Assembly (NCBI GenBank): GCA_017613855.1
Contig: JAGACY010000233.1
Span: 1 to 5,137 of the forward strand
Direction: 5' to 3'
DNA: 5,137 nt
Source: Pseudomonadota bacterium
GTDB lineage: Bacteria > Myxococcota > Bradymonadia > UBA4248
Below the pieces are notes generated by a model. It searched no databases and had not been told where the DNA came from. It saw only the letters and a program-made list of their open reading frames with translations. A program made the position numbers and the translations under genes. This document shows, piece after piece, positions 1 through 5,137 of this stretch. Numbering within the stretch: the first letter of the stretch is position 1; every line of letters starts with the position of its first letter.

Positions 1-53
1 AAACGTCGTTTGCCTGGCCCATACGCCGCGCATCTTTGTATGGAAGCAGACAC

Positions 54-80
54 AAAAAAACCGGCCTTTTAAAGGCCGGT
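54..80 (-). terminator. Rho-independent terminator of the basic-tailed exported protein gene
   Basis: Read on the minus strand, a 10-bp perfect stem (ACCGGCCTTT / AAAGGCCGGT, positions 60-69 and 71-80) is followed at once by seven T. It lies about 30 bases past the stop codon of the gene ending at 112, in the right orientation to end that transcript. The 53 bases to its left contain nothing I can identify. Confidence 0.9.
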
Positions 81-111
81 ACTTGTTTAGCCGCAGTATG
101 TCAGACGGGAA

Positions 112-1095
112 TTAGAAAATTTCCAGTCCGGCTTTGGCTTTGGCGTCTTTCTTGTGATCTTTGGCAGCTTTTTTGGCTTTAGCTTTTTTCTTCTTTTCGA
201 TTTCTTTCTCGGTGGTTACACCGTTGATGATATCGATATCATCCTGAGAAAGACCGGCGAGAAGGTCAACTTTTGTAGTTTTTCCGAGCATGGCGTCGAC
301 GCTGCTCGTGTCGCCGTCACCACTGTCGGCGGTCAAAGCATCGATTGCGGAGCTGACTTCGGGACCCTGGTTGAGAGAGGCGGCATATTCCTTGTGTTTT
401 GCTGCCAGTTCTTTTTCGACGGAATCCTGTGCGAAGACCATCAGAACGGTGTTAAAGGCAGCATATTTATTTTTGACGGTCAGTTTGGTGTCGCCTTCGG
501 CCCAGATGGCTGCGAGGAAGTTGCCGTCATCATCCCATACTTCATTGTTGGCTTTGCCGTATTTCTTTTCTGTAGTGGCACAGAAGGTATCGAAAGCGAC
601 CGGGCCGAGATAGGCTGAATCATAGACGACGGCAACTTTGTAAAGTTTGTCGCTCTTGAAGAAATAGTATTTTGTTGCATTATCTTCACGTGAAGTGAGG
701 ACGGATTCACCGGCATCGGGCATAAATTCTTCGCCGATGATGGAAACACCCATGCTTGCAGAATTGTCACGGCTCAGATTGATGAGTGATTTCTGCATGT
801 TTTCGACGCGATCCGTATGTTGTCTGCGGAGTTTGTCGACATAGGAGAGGTCGGAGTTGCCTTCGGATTTTGTACGGAAATCGCCCATGATTTTATCAGC
901 AATGATGGATTTGGCCTTATCGGCGGACATCCCCCATTTCAGCGATCCTAAAACGCTGTTCAGGCTTGGTTTAGCATCCGATTTTGCAGCTTTGCTCGGT
1001 GGTGCAGCATTGGCAATGTCCGAAGTGAGCAGAACAGACGTGCCGCATGTAGTGGCAAAAACAATGGCAAGAATGGTAACTAAGCTCTTTCTCAT
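112..1095 (-). CDS. Exported protein of unknown function with lysine/alanine-rich C-terminal tail
   Basis: A 327-residue protein with a Sec-type signal peptide: basic MRK start, hydrophobic core to about residue 23, and a likely cut after A28-N29-A30. Cys17 lies inside the core and has no good lipobox. A low-complexity linker (31-44) leads to a folded region of roughly 45-235, with the phrases LGSLKWGMS (49-57), SIIGEEF (118-124) and YYFFKSDKLYK (143-153). This pattern resembles uncharacterised exported proteins of Myxococcota/Bradymonadales, a resemblance recalled and not searched. The last ~30 residues (297-321) have 13 Lys in 25 positions, mixed with Ala, then end in GLEIF. I chose the ATG at 1093-1095 because GGAGG (1104-1108) lies 8 bases upstream. 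A TTG at 1108-1110 is in frame but overlaps that ribosome site. The gene has its own promoter and terminator. Function is unknown; periplasmic location is the best guess. Confidence 0.85.
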   Translation of the reverse strand: MRKSLVTILAIVFATTCGTSVLLTSDIANAAPPSKAAKSDAKPSLNSVLGSLKWGMSADKAKSIIADKIMGDFRTKSEGNSDLSYVDKLRRQHTDRVENMQKSLINLSRDNSASMGVSIIGEEFMPDAGESVLTSREDNATKYYFFKSDKLYKVAVVYDSAYLGPVAFDTFCATTEKKYGKANNEVWDDDGNFLAAIWAEGDTKLTVKNKYAAFNTVLMVFAQDSVEKELAAKHKEYAASLNQGPEVSSAIDALTADSGDGDTSSVDAMLGKTTKVDLLAGLSQDDIDIINGVTTEKEIEKKKKAKAKKAAKDHKKDAKAKAGLEIF

Positions 1096-1118
1096 ATGAA
1101 TTTCCTCCAATGGCTGTC

Positions 1119-1134
1119 GAGTAATCGATTACTC
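1119..1134. repeat. 16-bp perfect palindrome in the 5' leader of the exported protein gene
   Basis: GAGTAATCGATTACTC is perfectly self-complementary with no spacer. It lies about 10-25 bases downstream of the start point predicted from the -10 element at 1151-1156, and 10 bases before the ribosome binding site. It could be an operator for a dimeric repressor or a hairpin at the 5' end of the mRNA. I cannot assign a regulator. Confidence 0.6.
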
Positions 1135-1150
1135 AAAGAAGAGACAGATA

Positions 1151-1159
1151 CTTATAGCA
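1151..1159 (-). promoter_or_regulatory. Extended -10 promoter of the exported protein gene
   Basis: On the minus strand TGC-TATAAG matches the extended -10 consensus TGn-TATAAT with five of six core bases. The -35 position at 17-base spacing (1174-1179) shows only ACTTCA, a poor box, which fits an extended -10 promoter or one needing an activator. Predicted transcription starts near 1144, giving a leader of about 50 bases. The same ATGCTATAAG string occurs before the vWA gene at 4271-4280. Confidence 0.6.
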
Positions 1160-1162
1160 TAC

Positions 1163-1189
1163 ATGATTTCCGATGAAGTCGCAAATCAT
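1163..1189. repeat. 27-bp interrupted dyad between the HEAT gene stop and the next promoter
   Basis: ATGATTT (1163-1169) and AAATCAT (1183-1189) are exact inverted copies. Inside them, after one C-C mismatch, CGA and TCG also pair around a five-base loop. The dyad abuts the HEAT gene stop codon (1190-1192), and its centre falls where the -35 box of the downstream promoter should be. No T-run follows it, so it is not a standard intrinsic terminator. It may be an operator or a 3' mRNA hairpin. Confidence 0.5.
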
Positions 1190-2071
1190 CTAACTGAGCT
1201 GATTGAGTTTCTCAAGCAGCTCACGAGCGTAATTGGGATTGCCGTGCCGAGATTGAGAAAATTTTTGCAAAAGTGATTTTCCTTCATCGGAACCGAGTTT
1301 TGCGGCGGCGGCAGCAGCCATAACGCGATTGGTAGGCTCGGCAAAAAAGCTTTTTGCCACTTGCAAAAGCGCAGGAATATTCTCCTGTGTCCCGTAGTCA
1401 AACATGCATTGTGCAGCGACAAAACAGTAGCGTTCATCTTCCAAATATTGCGACAATTTAACCACATGTGTGGTTCTCTGTTCACAATTGCCCAGTCGGA
1501 TGAGTGCAAGCAGACTATGAAAAGCCTCAAGATTAGCGGCAGATTGCGCTAATTGTTCGATTTCAGAAAATGCAAAATCCGGTTTAAGCCGCGTCAGAGC
1601 CTGAATTGCCACAATTCTGCAGTCTTCATCATCGGAATGCAGAAAACTGCGGACGGTATCGAGGTAATCCTGGGATGATTCTTCTCGGAGTTCAGCCAGG
1701 CAAAAAGCCTGATACCGGATATCCGGATCCTGTAATTTGAGGCATTTTTTATAAAACTCGATGAATTCAGGCGGGAAATCTTCATCGAGACGCTGCATGA
1801 GCACGAGGATTCCTTGTGTCTGAAGCGTGTGGTCTTGGGGTTGAAATGATTTCAGGAACTCGATTAAGTCGGGTTTCCAGCTGAGAATATCCAGTGATGT
1901 ACAACTATCGAGAATGGCTTCACGGATATCCTTGTAGGGCGTAGCAAGCATTGCAACAACACAGTTAAAGCGTTCTTTTCCCGTGAGCAGCAAAGATTGC
2001 TCGAAGGCTAGGCGCCGCTGTTCCTTTGAGGCACTAAAGGCTTGTTTGATAATATCCATAAGAATGTCCAT
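1190..2071 (-). CDS. HEAT-like helical repeat protein, probable scaffold
   Basis: A 293-residue protein without signal peptide or membrane segment, so probably cytoplasmic. From about residue 105 to the end it shows repeated helix pairs in the HEAT/armadillo style: DPDIRYQAFCLAEL (115-128), DEDCRIVAIQALTRL (148-162), LEAFHSLLALIRLG (181-194), ERYCFVAAQCMFDYG (213-227) and NRVMAAAAAAKLG (248-260). Each ends in a hydrophobic Ala/Leu-rich helix followed by a short turn. The N-terminal 100 residues are also helical and may hold degenerate repeats. Such folds bind proteins and have no catalytic residues, so the partner is unknown. An in-frame TGA lies directly before the ATG at 2069-2071, so the start cannot be further upstream. 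An ATG four codons later (2057-2059) is possible, and neither has a clear ribosome site. I see no convincing promoter. The stop is TAG, and the next gene starts 94 bases on. Confidence 0.85.
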   Translation of the reverse strand: MDILMDIIKQAFSASKEQRRLAFEQSLLLTGKERFNCVVAMLATPYKDIREAILDSCTSLDILSWKPDLIEFLKSFQPQDHTLQTQGILVLMQRLDEDFPPEFIEFYKKCLKLQDPDIRYQAFCLAELREESSQDYLDTVRSFLHSDDEDCRIVAIQALTRLKPDFAFSEIEQLAQSAANLEAFHSLLALIRLGNCEQRTTHVVKLSQYLEDERYCFVAAQCMFDYGTQENIPALLQVAKSFFAEPTNRVMAAAAAAKLGSDEGKSLLQKFSQSRHGNPNYARELLEKLNQLS

Positions 2072-2153
2072 TCAGAAGTGACATTGAACCGTCGATGCGT
2101 TCATGTGCCGCAGAGCGTGCAATTTCGAATCGATTTCAGGAAGTGCAAAGGGC

Positions 2154-2184
2154 AAAAAAAAACCGACACATAACATGCCGGTTT
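2154..2184 (-). terminator. Rho-independent terminator after tRNA-Ser
   Basis: On the minus strand a nine-pair stem with one G-U pair (AAACCGGCA / TGTCGGTTT, seven-base loop) runs into nine T (positions 2162-2154). It begins six bases past the mature tRNA end, so it closes the tRNA transcript and largely separates it from the HEAT gene downstream. Confidence 0.88.
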
Positions 2185-2189
2185 AAGAG

Positions 2190-2276
2190 CGGAGGCAGAG
2201 GGATTCGAACCCCCGGAACCCGTAAAGGTTCAACGGTTTTCAAGACCGCCGCTATCGACCACTCAGCCACACCTCC
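2190..2276 (-). tRNA. tRNA-Ser (anticodon UGA)
   Basis: An 87-base class II tRNA that folds completely. The acceptor stem is GGAGGTG / TGCCTCC with G-U pairs at its inner end, followed by discriminator G73, as expected for serine. The D arm is GCTGAGTGGTCGATAGC. The anticodon loop CTTGAAA has anticodon TGA (plus-strand positions 2240-2242). A long variable arm (GAACC / GGTTC stem) follows, then a T arm GGGGG-TTCGAAT-CCCTC. It reads UCA and other UCN serine codons. CCA is not encoded (CTC follows G73), so it must be added after transcription. It lies between the vWA gene and the HEAT gene on the same strand, with terminators on both sides. Confidence 0.97.
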
Positions 2277-2283
2277 GAGAGGA

Positions 2284-2313
2284 GTTATTAAGGATTTTCG
2301 TGGTCAGATGCAA
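2284..2313 (-). promoter_or_regulatory. Possible tRNA-Ser promoter
   Basis: On the minus strand TTGCAT (2308-2313) and AATAAC (2284-2289) are separated by 18 bases, a weak match to -35/-10 boxes. The predicted start would be almost at the tRNA 5' end, leaving little leader. It is offered because the vWA terminator at 2325-2357 should cut off upstream transcription, so the tRNA needs a promoter in this gap. Confidence 0.25.
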
Positions 2314-2324
2314 GATTTTTTTTG

Positions 2325-2357
2325 AAAAAAAAAGGCCGCACCTAATGGTGCGGCCTT
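2325..2357 (-). terminator. Strong Rho-independent terminator of the vWA lipoprotein gene
   Basis: On the minus strand an 11-bp perfect stem (AAGGCCGCACC / GGTGCGGCCTT) with a four-base ATTA loop is followed by seven further T (2331-2325). It sits 16 bases past the TAG stop of the vWA gene. It is the strongest intrinsic terminator in the window. Confidence 0.95.
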
Positions 2358-2373
2358 AAAAGTGAATGAACGA

Positions 2374-4182
2374 CTAATTACCACCCGTCGTCTGTTTCGG
2401 ATATTCAAAGACGAGCTCTTTTCCGGCTTCAGTTTTAATCATGTTAATCTGAATTGGTGCACCGGTACGTGTCTTACAATAGGCAGACTCGTAGTTGATG
2501 GTATATTCAGAACCTTCTTTATACTGGTTGTATCCGGTACCATCTTTGTTGATCGTTCCGACGAGGAACTGGAACTCATTGCAAACATGGTATTCATTGG
2601 GTGTATTTGCGAAATAGCCTTGTTCGCTGCATCCATGGAGGCATGGGCAGGATTTTGAATTACCGGTACACTGTGCGGGTTCACATGTAACTGGGACAGC
2701 ATCGGCACATAATGTGTTGACGGCTTCACCGATTCGTTTACCGATTGCTGCGAGCACGGGACCGAACTTACCGTTTTCACCGATTTTTGCTTTTGCGTCG
2801 CAGACATCGCCTTTTGATTCAGCGGAGAATTCCTCATTCTTGCAGCAGATGGGTGCATAGATGGGGTCGTTATCAAACATTTCAGCAAAGAGCTGATAGC
2901 GATAACCCTGTGTACCAATACCACACCAGTTTTCAGCCAATTTTTGGTTATAACGGACGCCCTGGTCACGGTTGATAATCGATGCAATGATGATATCGGA
3001 TTTGGCCATGGAGGTAAGGAGGTCTTTGTGTTCCTGAGCCGTTGTCAGTGTTGCAAAGGAGCTGGTATTTTCAGCATAGTAGAAAGCTTCATTGCTAGCG
3101 GAGACATAGTCAATGAGGAAATCATAAAATGCTTTACGTGGCTCAAGTTTATCGGCGCAGTTGGCCTTGCCTTCTTCATCGGGAGGACAAAGGATGTAGG
3201 GAGATGCGCTGCAGTCATCGCCTCTGTCAAGGCAATCATGTAAAGCCTCTGCCGCTTCCTGATCGCCCTGAACGCACCATTCACGGAGTGTCTTTTGCTT
3301 ATCATTATAAGTAAGTATCTGACCTTCGGACAGGACGAGTTCACTTGAAGTGATATCCGGATTGGATGTATCTGCGCGGACGCGGTCTTCACGGGTCATT
3401 GCGCAGCTGTCAGTGATATTACGCTGATTTTCGCAGGCATGAAGTTCGAGGTTGGTGCCGCTGAGTGCACTGCAGTCATTTTCGTCGGTGACAAAGACGA
3501 TCGTCAGAATGGAGCCAGGTCGTTTAAAGTTTGAGTCAATATCAGAAATATCCTTGATATCTCGTGAACCGGCGAGTGCACTTCTCATCGTTGCAAGACC
3601 TTTTTCCGTTGCACTACCATGAATACCGAGAATGGCTTCGCATCGGAACATGTTCTTGATCTCGTCGTATGAATCAAAGTCGGTTGAGTCAATCCAGCCT
3701 TTGGCTTTTTTGGATTTATTCTGGCCACCGCCGCTGAAATATTTTTGGCAGTCTTCTTTAATCTGATTGACCATTTCTTCGGTGATGACTTCATTTGTGT
3801 CACCTTCGGCCGGGGCAGACATTAAAACGTCTTTACCGGTGTCAAGCGCTGTTGTCACGAATGGCATTGTGGCGGTTCCGTTCCAACTCGTCGAAACTGT
3901 GGCCAGACGGTAGTCAGCACCTGCTTCATCCAGTTTCTTAAGGAATGTACCGAAGTTTGCGTCGAGGCTTTTTTGCTCTTCACGCATTGAACTGGAATCG
4001 TCGACCACGAATAGAATATCGACCTTTCGGGCAGATCCGGAGCTTGTGCTTTGCTTTTTACCTGAGCTCAGAGATTTTGCAAAAGGCTCAATCTCATGCT
4101 CATTACATGCACTGCCAATCACAAGCGCCACCGTTGCAATTGCCATACAACCTACTGCCAAAAACTTATTCTTTAACTGCAT
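2374..4182 (-). CDS. Cysteine-rich vWA-domain lipoprotein
   Basis: A 602-residue protein. Its lipoprotein-type signal has MQLKNK, then a hydrophobic core, then VIGSAC with Cys26 as the likely lipidated residue. Gly at -3 makes the lipobox imperfect; Asn27 at +2 would fit outer-membrane sorting by E. coli rules. A Ser/Lys linker leads to a vWA domain of about 52-240 (VDILFVVDDSSSM) with metal-binding motif D61-x-S63-x-S65. Thr192 may be the MIDAS threonine, and TDENDCS lies at 232-238. I count 22 further cysteines after Cys26, including a cluster C500, C505, C512, C514, C518, suggesting a disulfide-stabilised surface protein. vWA domains bind protein ligands through the metal site; the ligand here is unknown. 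The start at 4180-4182 follows AGGGAG with six-base spacing. A TTG five codons upstream overlaps that site and is less likely. It has its own promoter and terminator, so it is monocistronic. Confidence 0.92.
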   Translation of the reverse strand: MQLKNKFLAVGCMAIATVALVIGSACNEHEIEPFAKSLSSGKKQSTSSGSARKVDILFVVDDSSSMREEQKSLDANFGTFLKKLDEAGADYRLATVSTSWNGTATMPFVTTALDTGKDVLMSAPAEGDTNEVITEEMVNQIKEDCQKYFSGGGQNKSKKAKGWIDSTDFDSYDEIKNMFRCEAILGIHGSATEKGLATMRSALAGSRDIKDISDIDSNFKRPGSILTIVFVTDENDCSALSGTNLELHACENQRNITDSCAMTREDRVRADTSNPDITSSELVLSEGQILTYNDKQKTLREWCVQGDQEAAEALHDCLDRGDDCSASPYILCPPDEEGKANCADKLEPRKAFYDFLIDYVSASNEAFYYAENTSSFATLTTAQEHKDLLTSMAKSDIIIASIINRDQGVRYNQKLAENWCGIGTQGYRYQLFAEMFDNDPIYAPICCKNEEFSAESKGDVCDAKAKIGENGKFGPVLAAIGKRIGEAVNTLCADAVPVTCEPAQCTGNSKSCPCLHGCSEQGYFANTPNEYHVCNEFQFLVGTINKDGTGYNQYKEGSEYTINYESAYCKTRTGAPIQINMIKTEAGKELVFEYPKQTTGGN

Positions 4183-4237
4183 ATCGGACTCCCTCAATGA
4201 CCTTTATTCTCGCTGTTCATTGCTGGTAATGACTTTA

Positions 4238-4259
4238 TGTGTGTCAGGCTCTACACACA
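4238..4259. repeat. Hairpin near the 5' end of the vWA mRNA
   Basis: TGTGTGT (4238-4244) and ACACACA (4253-4259) form a seven-pair stem with an eight-base loop. It would begin about five bases after the predicted start of the vWA transcript, in a leader of roughly 80 bases. Such 5' hairpins often protect mRNA; a regulatory role is a guess. Confidence 0.4.
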
Positions 4260-4270
4260 CCAACTCACCC

Positions 4271-4299
4271 CTTATAGCATGCTTTTACAGGGTTGTAAA
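4271..4299 (-). promoter_or_regulatory. Promoter of the vWA lipoprotein gene
   Basis: On the minus strand TTTACA (4294-4299) and TATAAG (4271-4276) are separated by exactly 17 bases. The -10 box carries the extended TGC element (4277-4279). Each box matches five of six consensus bases, making this the best sigma-70-type promoter in the window. The start point would be near 4264. The -35 box is one arm of an inverted repeat, and AGCATGCT palindromes overlap or flank the promoter. Confidence 0.75.
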
Positions 4300-4315
4300 G
4301 GTATCTGAGCATGCT
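4276..4315. repeat. Operator-like array: two AGCATGCT palindromes around an inverted repeat
   Basis: AGCATGCT occurs at 4276-4283 and 4308-4315, 32 bases apart, about three helical turns. Between them lies the inverted repeat TTTACA-GGGT-TGTAAA (4284-4299), whose right arm is the -35 box of the vWA promoter. The first palindrome overlaps the extended -10 element. This resembles a repressor-controlled promoter, but the binding protein cannot be named from the sequence. Confidence 0.45.
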
Positions 4316-4329
4316 AGTCGATTATCCGT

Positions 4330-4360
4330 TTGAACAGGCTGGATATCTGATTGCTATACT
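4330..4360 (+). promoter_or_regulatory. Possible plus-strand extended -10 promoter
   Basis: TGC-TATACT (4352-4360) matches an extended -10 element, with five of six core bases. A partial -35, TTGAAC (4330-4335), is 19 bases upstream, longer than ideal. Transcription would start near 4367 and run toward psd. It could drive a small RNA ending near 4606 or a long psd leader of about 360 bases. Confidence 0.35.
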
Positions 4361-4479
4361 TACAATTTTATATTGTTTTGCAGCCTTTTGACGTCGTGTA
4401 CTTGTACATTGCTGTAACGCGCAATAATTGGCCGGCTGCCAACGATCCGGTTTTGCACTGTCAGCGTGTCGGAATCTTC

Positions 4480-4497
4480 TGAATGACATGACATTCA
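4480..4497. repeat. 18-bp near-perfect dyad in the psd upstream region
   Basis: TGAATGACATGACATTCA is palindromic at 16 of 18 positions: six-base arms TGAATG/CATTCA and a CATG centre, with a mismatched A-A pair between. The arms recall TGAAT/ATTCA half-sites of ArgR-type boxes, but the spacing is wider than in those, so I do not assign it. Confidence 0.4.
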
Positions 4498-4569
4498 ACT
4501 GTAAAGCATCGTGCCGTGCCCGTTCGGTAGAGCTATAAGCTATATGCTTGAATGTAAATTCCTGTTGCA

Positions 4570-4606
4570 GGCTCTTCCCGTCTCGTACAACAGAGCCAAG
4601 TTTTTT
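4570..4606 (+). terminator. Weak plus-strand terminator-like hairpin upstream of psd
   Basis: GGCTCT (4570-4575) pairs with AGAGCC (4592-4597) across a 16-base loop, followed after AAG by six T (4601-4606). The stem is short and the loop long, so termination would be inefficient. If real, it would end a short RNA from the promoter near 4355 or act as an attenuator before psd. Confidence 0.3.
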
Positions 4607-4643
4607 AATGAACGATGTCAATGCTTTTGAAGAGTCTACGAAT

Positions 4644-4672
4644 TTGCACTCTCAGTCAATTCGCATTAAACT
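4644..4672 (+). promoter_or_regulatory. Possible psd promoter
   Basis: TTGCAC (4644-4649) and TAAACT (4667-4672) have an ideal 17-base spacing but match consensus at only three and four of six bases. The start would be near 4679, giving a psd leader of about 45 bases. Confidence 0.35.
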
Positions 4673-4724
4673 ATGAAACAAGTATTGGCATGTTGTTCAT
4701 GGATAATGCCTTTAGGAGTCGAAC

Positions 4725-5137
4725 ATGGGATTTGCCCACAAAGTATTGGATATTTTGCCGTCAGCAATTGCAAGCAGGGCATTTGGGGTAGTGGCGGAGC
4801 ATGCTTTTCCTGCTCCGATTCAAAATGCAGTTAATTCAGCTTTTGCGAGTTTCGCAAGGCTTAATATGGAAGAGTCGCTTTTACCGCTCAAGGATTGCCG
4901 AACGCTCAACGAGCTTTTTACGCGTCCATTAAAGGAACATGCCCGTCTTGTGTCGGGTGACGATTTGGTGTCTCCCGTTGACGGGACCCTTTCGTATTGC
5001 GGACGAATTTGTGAGGGGACTCTTTTGGAGGCCAAAGGCCAGGTTTATGATGTTCAGAAGCTTGTTGCGACTCAGGATAAGGAATTAACGGGGTGGCTTC
5101 GGGATGCTTATGCTTTTACCATCTACCTCTCTCCTTC
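4725..5137 (+). CDS. psd: Phosphatidylserine decarboxylase, N-terminal part (cut by window end)
   Basis: This enzyme converts phosphatidylserine to phosphatidylethanolamine at the membrane, the last step of PE synthesis; it self-cleaves to form a pyruvoyl cofactor. The window holds 137 full codons plus two bases of a protein usually about 280-320 residues long. Visible family signatures are LNELFTRPLKEHARLV (61-76), LVSPVDG (81-87), LEAKGQVYDVQKLV (101-114) and FTIYLSP (131-137), in the order known from bacterial Psd. D86 in SPVDG corresponds to E. coli Asp90 of the Asp-His-Ser self-cleavage triad. The His and the C-terminal Gly-Ser-Thr cleavage site lie beyond the window, so activity cannot be judged. 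The N-terminal segment is amphipathic, not a signal peptide, as in other family members. The start ATG has AGGAG (4714-4718) six bases upstream. It is divergent from the vWA gene. Confidence 0.93.
   Translation, partial: MGFAHKVLDILPSAIASRAFGVVAEHAFPAPIQNAVNSAFASFARLNMEESLLPLKDCRTLNELFTRPLKEHARLVSGDDLVSPVDGTLSYCGRICEGTLLEAKGQVYDVQKLVATQDKELTGWLRDAYAFTIYLSP

Larger units (their letters stand above)
4316..4724. other. Intergenic region between vWA gene and psd, no supported gene
   Basis: These 409 bases separate two divergently transcribed genes. I find no reading frame with a plausible start site or protein-like composition. A 99-codon minus-strand frame (4322-4621) starts at TTG without a ribosome site. 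A 58-codon plus-strand frame (4615-4791) overlaps psd out of frame. The region holds a possible plus-strand promoter, an 18-bp dyad and a weak terminator-like hairpin, listed separately. I recognise no known structured RNA or riboswitch. Confidence 0.6.

Noticed and set aside
1..11. Short palindrome AAACGTCGTTT at the left edge
   Set aside because: Its arms are five bases with no context, within chance expectation.
154..618. 154-codon plus-strand frame opposite the basic-tailed protein
   Set aside because: It is antisense to a well-supported gene. Its Phe-rich sequence is what the complement of the Lys-rich codons produces.
2190..2276. tRNA-Ser as an integration site for a mobile element
   Set aside because: No integrase, no repeated tRNA 3' end and no cargo genes are visible on either side.
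2316..2323. Run of eight T on the plus strand as a plus-strand terminator
   Set aside because: No GC-rich hairpin precedes it on that strand, and no plus-strand gene lies upstream.
2095..2325. 76-codon plus-strand frame across the tRNA
   Set aside because: It reads antisense through the tRNA-Ser gene and both flanking AT-rich stretches; this is a common misannotation over tRNA genes.
2362..2658. 98-codon plus-strand frame opposite the vWA C-terminus
   Set aside because: It is fully antisense to the vWA gene and has no ribosome site or recognisable motif.
4322..4621. 99-codon minus-strand reading frame between the vWA gene and psd
   Set aside because: It begins at TTG with no ribosome site, its composition is not protein-like, it has no recognisable motif, and it would run toward the vWA promoter.
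4615..4791. 58-codon plus-strand frame overlapping the psd start out of frame
   Set aside because: No ribosome binding site precedes the ATG, and the overlap with the well-supported psd start makes it a shadow frame.

Overview
The window looks like an ordinary chromosomal segment of a deltaproteobacterial or Myxococcota-type Gram-negative bacterium with mid-40s % GC (estimated by eye). The lineage is inferred from protein style. One gene is a cysteine-rich exported von Willebrand factor A (vWA) lipoprotein with the phrases 'VDILFVVDDSSSM' and 'TIVFVTDENDCS', typical of large myxobacterial-type vWA families. Another is an exported protein with an 'LGSLKWGMS' opening that I associate with the same bacteria. 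No transposase, integrase, CRISPR array, phage gene or recognisable defence system is visible.

Layout. Minus strand, reading down from the right: a vWA lipoprotein (2374-4182) with its own extended -10 promoter and a strong terminator; tRNA-Ser(UGA) (2190-2276) with its own terminator; a cytoplasmic HEAT-like repeat protein (1190-2071); and an exported protein with a lysine/alanine-rich tail (112-1095), with its own promoter and terminator. Plus strand at the right edge: the first 137 codons of phosphatidylserine decarboxylase (psd, 4725 onward), cut by the window end. Each unit appears to be transcribed separately, apart from possible readthrough into the HEAT gene, for which I see no good promoter.

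The genes do not form an obvious pathway. psd makes phosphatidylethanolamine. The vWA lipoprotein and the basic-tailed protein are envelope or periplasmic proteins of unknown function. The HEAT protein is probably a protein-protein scaffold.

The least explained part is the 542-base gap 4183-4724. It holds the vWA promoter embedded in inverted repeats and two AGCATGCT palindromes one integral number of helical turns apart. It also holds a separate 18-bp dyad, and a plus-strand promoter-like and terminator-like pair that could bound a small RNA or an attenuated psd leader. A second promoter region (1119-1189), before the basic-tailed gene, carries the same extended -10 core flanked by two dyads. 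These regulatory readings are inferences from sequence alone.
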